From assembly GCA_019633425.1 (NCBI GenBank), contig WSUB01000316.1:1-25227 (forward strand): 25,227 nucleotides of DNA, written 5' to 3'. This document shows positions 19,901 to 25,227 of the stretch, in pieces. Each line of letters opens with the position of its first letter. The first letter of the stretch is position 1. The notes beneath the pieces were generated by a model. The model had not been told where the DNA came from. It saw only the letters and a program-made list of their open reading frames with translations, and did not search any database. The position numbers and the translations under genes were made by a program. This DNA comes from Tulasnella sp. 424. Lineage: Eukaryota; Basidiomycota; Agaricomycetes; Cantharellales; Tulasnellaceae.

Positions 19901-21622
19901 TCAACCCCACGTGGGCTCGCCCATCTCCTCGTCCCAAACCACTGCCAACATTCCTTCCCTCAGCACGGATAAACGGATAATATGCGTATGCAGCGTTACT
20001 CCATCGATAGAACGGATTTCGGTTATAGTCGTAAAGTTGAATATTGTGCTCGGGCTCGACCACATGAGACGTGGCGAGCTAGGCGAGATTTCGAGGTCGT
20101 GAACTTTGAAGGTAGTATGAGGAGAATTTGCGAACCGTGCTCGGGCCATGTGCAGTATCTCCTTGGCAGTTACATATTCGTAACTCATACTGAGCCACCT
20201 TAATGAAGGAAGCGGCGGCACGGCATTCTGGCTACTCGGTACGTCCGGACCGCACAGCAAGTCGACGATTCCTCGACTATTTTCAGGGTTTGAAGTGTTG
20301 ATATGCGTAACGCAGCGAAGACGGTGCAAGGTCGACATCACTTCGGGATCTCCCATTGCCTCGCCGCGGTCAAGCTTAAGCATTACCTCCAGCCCTTCCG
20401 GATCCATGTTCTCTAGAACCCGCTCCACCCAACGCAGCGAGGATGCGAGAGAGATCCCATGCGCAAGGATGTCGAATCTGGGTGGGTCATTGTTGTTGCT
20501 TTGGCTACGCCACTCCGTGCGGCCGGGTCTCGCAATAAACTTGGAGGAACCGTTCTTCTTGTGCAGCTCTGAAAGGACCGACTCAAATGATCTGAGAGAC
20601 TCCTCCAAGATGAACGAAAAATTGAATGCCGGATTGTACATTCCTTGTATCGAGATTTCTTGGCAATGGGGAGCCTCGACGTGACGCAGGAGGCGGTCCA
20701 GGATATCAGGTCCTAGGGACCTGAGCTCAATTGACTGAAGCTGAAGAAATCGAATTGTGGGAGAGGACGGGGTTTTGGATAGCTGGATATCAACATCGGT
20801 AACTTTGAGGTCTTCAAGGCTAGGGTTATTCGCCAGCACCTCGAGGAGGAGATCCGTAGTTATCCCCTCTCCTACATTCCCCCGAAGCCTCAAACTCTTC
20901 AGTCTGCAGAATGAGAAACGATCCCAGTGAGTTAAGACATGGTTTAGATCGAGGTGTTGGATCTTTTGGGTTTCGAATTCCCCACCAAGGAGATGGAATG
21001 AGGGAGAGCCGTAGGTATCACTGAGACGGACAGTCTCTATGACCGCGGCAGCGGAGGCAAGGTATTGAGGGACAGTGTCCGGGGAGTATCTCTCCAGCCA
21101 TACTACTCTCCACCGATCTTTGGTATGGCCTAACAATTTGAGGAACCGCTCAAGAGCCTGATTATGCCAGGTATCGGTAGGCGATCTATACAACGGTGGA
21201 TCCGTGTCAAAGTGGACGATGAGAGGAGCGTTGCACGATCTAGTGATGTTTGTGTCGTTTACAGACCACGGGAATGTTGAGGATATGACGACCCAAAAGC
21301 TTGCTGTGGTGTCCAGAAGCTCTCTCCAGCTCGTCGAGACGAGTCGAAGCGTGCAGAGGTCCATCATGTACGATCTGCAGGTCCCGGATCGACGTAGTGA
21401 TTTGTGATCCACGCTCGGGAGAAATGATTGGAATATGATTAGGACGACTTCTGGTGGCATGTCGATGATGCTCCGCCGCGGTTCCTCGCTGGGCGACGGA
21501 CCAGAACAACCGGAAGGGTCAGTGCCCGAGCGTCCGACCGGTACAAGAGAGTAGTCCGCCATGGCGAACCTAGTGATAATCGCGAGTTTAGAACTAGGTT
21601 TGAGAGCTGCGGGTTCCCACAT
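19901..21622 (-). CDS. F-box-like protein with leucine-rich C-terminal region
   Basis: A single uninterrupted minus-strand frame of 573 residues, stop TGA at 19903-19901. The F-box-like motif lies at about 52-110: IIDMPPEVVLIIFQSFLPS, then LRLVSTSWRELLDTTASFW, with the expected spacing of Pro, Ile-Phe and Trp. Downstream are Leu-rich segments such as LKSLRLRGNV and NNPSLEDLKV, consistent with irregular LRRs. This is the layout of the large Agaricomycete F-box families, whose members recruit Skp1 and choose targets for SCF ubiquitin ligases; the target is unknown. The first ATG (21622) and a second at 21562 both lie in sequence missing from the duplicate. A conserved short upstream frame beginning at 21814 may be the true first exon. 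Since the right copy is clearly dead, this one may also be decaying. Confidence 0.75.
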   Translation of the reverse strand: MWEPAALKPSSKLAIITRFAMADYSLVPVGRSGTDPSGCSGPSPSEEPRRSIIDMPPEVVLIIFQSFLPSVDHKSLRRSGTCRSYMMDLCTLRLVSTSWRELLDTTASFWVVISSTFPWSVNDTNITRSCNAPLIVHFDTDPPLYRSPTDTWHNQALERFLKLLGHTKDRWRVVWLERYSPDTVPQYLASAAAVIETVRLSDTYGSPSFHLLGGEFETQKIQHLDLNHVLTHWDRFSFCRLKSLRLRGNVGEGITTDLLLEVLANNPSLEDLKVTDVDIQLSKTPSSPTIRFLQLQSIELRSLGPDILDRLLRHVEAPHCQEISIQGMYNPAFNFSFILEESLRSFESVLSELHKKNGSSKFIARPGRTEWRSQSNNNDPPRFDILAHGISLASSLRWVERVLENMDPEGLEVMLKLDRGEAMGDPEVMSTLHRLRCVTHINTSNPENSRGIVDLLCGPDVPSSQNAVPPLPSLRWLSMSYEYVTAKEILHMARARFANSPHTTFKVHDLEISPSSPRLMWSSPSTIFNFTTITEIRSIDGVTLHTHIIRLSVLREGMLAVVWDEEMGEPTWG

Positions 21623-21725
21623 ACTGAAGACTTCCTGTGGAATCTACCGGGTCTCCCATCCGGCCAGCTGAGATGTTGGACTAAGCGGAGGAGTAGCGTG
21701 ACTGTGTGAGCGATAACCTGATTTT

Positions 21726-21814
21726 CAGCGGTGATGCTCTAGGATCTTTGCAGCCGGGTTCTGGGAAGTAGGTGGCTCAGAGGCTGGGGGTAGTTGTGAG
21801 TCAGACCCTCGCAT
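21726..21814 (-). CDS. Possible 5' exon of the F-box gene
   Basis: A short minus-strand frame starting ATG at 21814 (context ACAAACAATG) reads MRGSDSQLPPASEPPTSQNP. The duplicate at 24289 encodes the same peptide with Ile in place of Thr. Across this stretch I count about five silent changes and one amino-acid change between copies, which suggests past selection on the protein. Beyond Ala-Ala the two copies differ by small indels, so the junction to the F-box exon cannot be placed. It could instead be a short upstream frame. Confidence 0.35.
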
Positions 21815-22101
21815 TGTTTGTTCCCCTTTATTCATACTGATTGAAAAAGCCGCTTCGCGGTACACACAGTAGCCCATGCCAAACCGCACGTTAAGCCAAA
21901 CGAGGGAAAAACAATTCTCAACCATTCGTGTAAGTTCCTCTGAAAGCGGAGTGGCACAATTCCCAGTCATGGTATTCGCCTTTCGCGGCCAACCGCTCGG
22001 ACCTTCATTCCTCCTCCCCCTCTGTGACCCAGTTTACTCCTTCTCGATCGAATTGTGATTGAAGTTAGATCCAGTAATCCCTGAAGCTCAGTCAAAGCAT
22101 C

Positions 22102-22117
22102 ATTGTCGGCCGACAAT
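22102..22117. repeat. 16-bp perfect palindrome at the left edge of F-box unit 2
   Basis: ATTGTCGGCCGACAAT is its own reverse complement and sits where similarity to unit 1 begins. Unit 1 has only the right half (GGCCGACAAT at about 19420). Confidence 0.5.
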
Positions 22118-24412
22118 TGACCGCGCCTGATTGATTGTTGCGCAGAGCTAAACCCGTTCCGTCGCGTGCTGTGCACGCCTGCGTAAGACAACGAACCGTC
22201 CCATGGGCTACATATCTCATTCGCATGGAGGAATGAGCCACGAACATCAAACCAACGTCGCCGACCCATTAAAGCTCACGAGCGACTTCGTCGAATATTT
22301 CATAATGGGGAAATTACGCGAGACTAAGTCCAGCCAAGGCCATAATCTTGCTACCCTTCCATTATCACACAGGCTAATCATCCCATAGTGTGTTCTTAGG
22401 TGTAACACTGATGGTAAAGATCGCGTTACTACGCTAGGCGTGAATACACGGCATTCGGCTAGCATGCCGTGCCATTTGGGCTCCTCGGAAAACCATCAAT
22501 AATGCAGCTTTTTTCTTTTCCTCCATCAACCCCACGTGGGCTCGCCCATCTCCTCGTCCCAAACCACTGCCAACATGCCTTCCCTCAGCGCGGATGAACG
22601 GATATGCGTATGCAGCGTTACTCCATCGATAGATCGGATTTCGGTTATAGTCGCAAAGTTGAATATTGTGCTCGGGATCGACCACATGAAACGTGGCGAG
22701 CTAGGCGAGATTTCGAGGTCGTGAACTTTGGAGGTAGTATTAGGAGAATTGCCGAATCGTGTTTGGGCCATGTGCAGTATCTCGGCAGTTACATGCTTGT
22801 AACTGACATGCAGTCTCCTGAATGAAGGAAGCAGCGGGACGGCATTCTGGCTACTCGGGACGCTCGGATCACACAGCAAGTCGACGATTCCTCGACTATT
22901 TTCAGGGTTTGAAATGTAGATATGCGTAACGCAGCGAAGGCGACGCAAGATCGACATCACTTCGGGATCTCCTATAGCTACTGCCTTGCCGCGGTCAAGC
23001 TCAAGCATTACCTCCAGCCCTTCCTGGTCCGTGTTCTCTAGAACCCGCTCCACCCAGCGCAGCGAGGATGCGAGAGAGATCCCAAACGCAAGGATGTCGA
23101 ATCTGGGAGGGTCATCGCTGTTGCTTTGGCTGCGCTACCTCGTTCGGCCGGGTCTCGCATGAAACTTGGAAGAACCGTTCTTCTTGTGCAGCTCTGAGAG
23201 GGCCGGCTCAAATAATCGGAGAGACTCGTCTAGGGTGAACGAAAAGTTGAATGCCGGATTGTATACTCCATGTACTGAGATTGCTTGGGAATGGGGAGCT
23301 TCGATGTGACGGAGGAGGCGGTCCAGGATATCCGGTCCCAGGGACTTGAGCTCAATTGACTGAAAGTGAATAAGTCGAATCGGGGCCCGAGACGGGGTTT
23401 CGGATAGCAGGATGTCGACGTCGACAACTTTGAGGTCTTCAAGGCTAGGGTTATTTTCCAGCACCTCGAGGAGGAGATCCGTTGTTATTCCCTCTCCAAC
23501 ATTCCCACAGAGCCTCAGACTCTTCAGTCTGCGGAATGAGGAACGATCCCAGTGAATTGAGACATAGTTTAGATCGAGGTGTTGGAGGTTCTGGGTTTTC
23601 CCACCGAGGAGATGGAATGATGGAGCGCCGTAATTACTGAGACGGACGGTCTCTATGAGCGAAGCAGAGGAGGCGAGGTACAGAGGCACAATGTTTGGGG
23701 AGTATTTCTCCAGCCATACTACTTTCCACCGATCGCGGGTATGGCCTAACAATTGGAGAAATCGCTCAAGGGCCTGGTGATCCCAGGTAACGGCACGCGA
23801 TTGATACAGCGGTGAATCCATGTCGAAGTGGACGATCAGAGGAGCGTTACCCGATCTAGTGATGTTTGTGTCGTTTACAGACCAAGGGAGTGTTGAAGAT
23901 ATGACGACCCAACAGCTTGGTGTGGTGTCCAGAAGATCCCTCCAGCTCGTCGAGGCGTGCAGAGGTCCATCATGTACGATCTGCAGGTCCCAGATCGACG
24001 TAGTGATTCGTGATCCACGCTTGGCAGAAATGATCGGAATATGATTAGGACGACTTCTGGTGGCATGTCGATGATGCTCCGCCACGGCTTCCCGCCGAGC
24101 GACGACTTCCTGTGGAATCTGTCGAGTCTCCCATCCGGCCAACTGAGATTTTGGACTAAACGGAGAAGTAGTGTGACTGTGTGAGCAATAGCCCTGATTT
24201 TCAACGGTGATGTTCTGGGATCCCGCAGCCGGGTTCTGGGAAATAGGCGGTTCAGAGGCTGGTGGTAGTTGCGAGTCAGACCCTCTCATTGTTTGTTCCC
24301 CTTTATTCTTACCGATTGGCGAGCATCGCTGAAGATTCCTTCGAAAAATCTGCTTCGCCGTACACACAGTAGCCCACCCTAAAGCGTACGTCATACCAAA
24401 CGGGGGGAAAGA
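22108..24412. repeat. F-box locus duplication, unit 2
   Basis: Second copy of 19418-21910. It lacks about 110 bp corresponding to roughly 21500-21612 and has about 30 extra bases near 24320-24350. All its damage falls in or next to the F-box frame. Confidence 0.85.
22526..24130 (-). pseudogene. F-box gene copy 2, disabled
   Basis: Minus-strand duplicate of 19901-21622, similar along its whole length to the stop at 22528-22526. Three lesions are visible. First, a TAG at 23137-23135 stands where copy 1 has TGG (Trp), within an otherwise open frame. Second, 10 bases are missing inside the F-box after the codons for MMDLCT, near 23957; copy 1 has a TCGAC repeat spaced 10 bases apart there, so slippage deletion is likely, and the frame shifts. 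Third, about 110 bp containing both candidate start codons of copy 1 are absent. The F-box start (IIDMPPEVVLIIFRSFLPS) and the Leu-rich part remain readable in separate frames. It is very unlikely to make a full protein. Confidence 0.9.
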
Positions 24413-24452
24413 CAATTCTTGACCAGTCGCCTCGGGTACTTTGAAAACGGAG

Positions 24453-24561
24453 GTAGTATTTGTCCAGCCATACGACCTTCCATCGATCGCGGGTATGGTC
24501 TAACAGTTGGAGAAACCCTTCAAGCGACTGGCTATAATCCTGCGATTGGTACGGCGATGTG
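24453..24561 (-). pseudogene. F-box gene fragment, third copy
   Basis: Minus-strand sequence encoding LEGFLQLLDHTRDRWKVVWL matches residues around 155-175 of the F-box protein at 19901-21622. The match to 23699-23815 covers about 110 bases and ends on both sides. It sits directly beyond the upstream end of unit 2, in the same orientation. Confidence 0.85.
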
Positions 24562-25227
24562 TGAGAAACCGCCGACCATGTTCGGGATGCCCCAAAGCCG
24601 AAACACGATGCGATCATTCCCTACTAAAACGTCCTAATCGACCTGATTTCCGCTGAAAGAACTACGTATATTTTCCGAATTCAAACACGTTCTACACACG
24701 GGCGGTCACTTCCCATACATCCGCCGCGTGTTCTGATTCCGGACACTACCGACCTCCCCTCATGTGAACTTTCTTTCAAAATTCCTTGAAAAATTTGCTT
24801 CAGCACTCGAGGAACAGCGCAAACATTACTTGGGCCAAACCAAAAAAGAGGGTTAAAAACTCCCAACTAGTTTTTTGACGTCCCTCTCAAGATCGAACAC
24901 GATTCCCAGTTACTACGGTGTCGGTCCGGCCTCCCGTTACTCGCCAATAGACCACTAGAGAACTCCCAGCTTTGACAGGGTATACATGACAACCAAGAAT
25001 ACTCTGCCGCTCATCTCGCATGCAGGCGATGCAGCTGGGTTTAACGGGTTCGCGATGGTGACGTCACGCAGCCGGGACGGTCTCGTTGCTACCGTCAGGG
25101 CTGATAAAATGTTTGCTTACTGCTGTTTGCAGAAGAGTTGGCACAAACCGAACATCTGTGAATTTTCGACTGTTTTTGACACCGACGTCGGCGACGGATA
25201 GCTCCTCCACATCAGCGTCTTTTCCTC
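24562..25227. other. Window end: degenerate repeats, no gene recognised
   Basis: At 24775-24800 a stretch resembling ATTCCTT-GAAAAAT-TGCTTC echoes the F-box upstream region at 24335-24357, suggesting a more decayed copy. 24894-24947 repeats 18942-18991. The open frame at 24986-25201 has no recognisable domain. Confidence 0.4.
24894..24947 (+). repeat. Dispersed short repeat, right copy
   Basis: CGAACACGATTCCCAGTTA, a 3-bp insertion, then CGGTGTCGGTCCG: the partner of 18942-18991, same orientation, about 6 kb away. Confidence 0.6.

Larger units (their letters stand above)
19418..21910. repeat. F-box locus duplication, unit 1
   Basis: The unit starts near GCCGACAATTGACCG and includes the F-box gene, its 3' flank and its 5' flank to about the block CGGTACACACAGTAGCCCA at 21857. 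It aligns over nearly its whole length with 22108-24412, giving a period of about 2.69 kb. Similarity covers coding and non-coding sequence alike. Confidence 0.85.

Noticed and set aside
23135..23137. Translational readthrough or an intron removing the TAG in F-box copy 2
   Set aside because: A 10-bp frameshifting deletion and a missing 5' region in the same copy make ordinary pseudogenisation the simpler explanation.
1..25227. CRISPR arrays, tRNA and rRNA genes, plasmid or phage functions
   Set aside because: No regularly spaced repeats, cloverleaf-like sequence or bacterial gene structure was seen; the genes are intron-rich and fungal.

Overview
The window is nuclear DNA from a filamentous fungus, most likely a basidiomycete of the Agaricomycetes type. 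The evidence is many short GT-AG introns (mostly 50-80 nt), micro-exons, and the gene families present: an AA9 lytic polysaccharide monooxygenase (LPMO), BBE-type FAD oxidoreductases, a DHA2-type MFS transporter, a Yap1/Pap1-type bZIP factor and a decaying F-box family. All exon models were made by eye from splice signals, frame continuity and comparison between paralogues in the window.

Left part (1-14133, plus strand): the 3' end of a FAD oxidoreductase (1-77), an intact seven-exon AA9 LPMO (941-2070), an intact 11-exon FAD/BBE oxidoreductase (2888-4918), a truncated FAD oxidoreductase promoter and first exon (5216-5449), an MFS transporter (6026-8016), a broken 3' piece of the AA9 gene (8267-8592), and two tandem FAD/BBE oxidoreductases (9087-11288 and 12050-14133) whose internal exons have identical lengths. 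This looks like an oxidative gene cluster that grew by segmental duplication. The AA9 protein is secreted. The oxidoreductases have no visible signal peptide and are probably cytosolic, so a direct AA9-oxidase partnership is possible but not shown.

The most striking structure is at 2384-5213. Two 250-bp copies of one MITE lie in opposite orientation, each flanked by TA, and bracket the oxidoreductase gene at 2888-4918. Outside them, the left flank continues the AA9 3' region and the right flank is a FAD-oxidoreductase promoter and exon 1. Those two flanks are directly joined in a second copy at 8267-9177. The sequence therefore suggests that a MITE-gene-MITE block was inserted into a pre-existing AA9/oxidoreductase junction.

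Middle (14134-19900): a convergent intergenic space, an unidentified Ser/Ala/Pro/Asn-rich minus-strand reading frame (14702-15334), and a minus-strand AP-1-like bZIP gene (15663-17753) with a cysteine-rich C-terminus typical of redox sensors. About 2.1 kb without a convincing gene follows.

Right part (19418-24950): a tandem duplication of an F-box gene region with a period of about 2.7 kb. The left copy has a long open frame (19901-21622, minus). The right copy (22526-24130, minus) is broken by a 10-bp deletion in the F-box, an in-frame TAG and loss of the 5' region. A third, short fragment lies at 24453-24561. The last 280 bases hold no recognisable gene.
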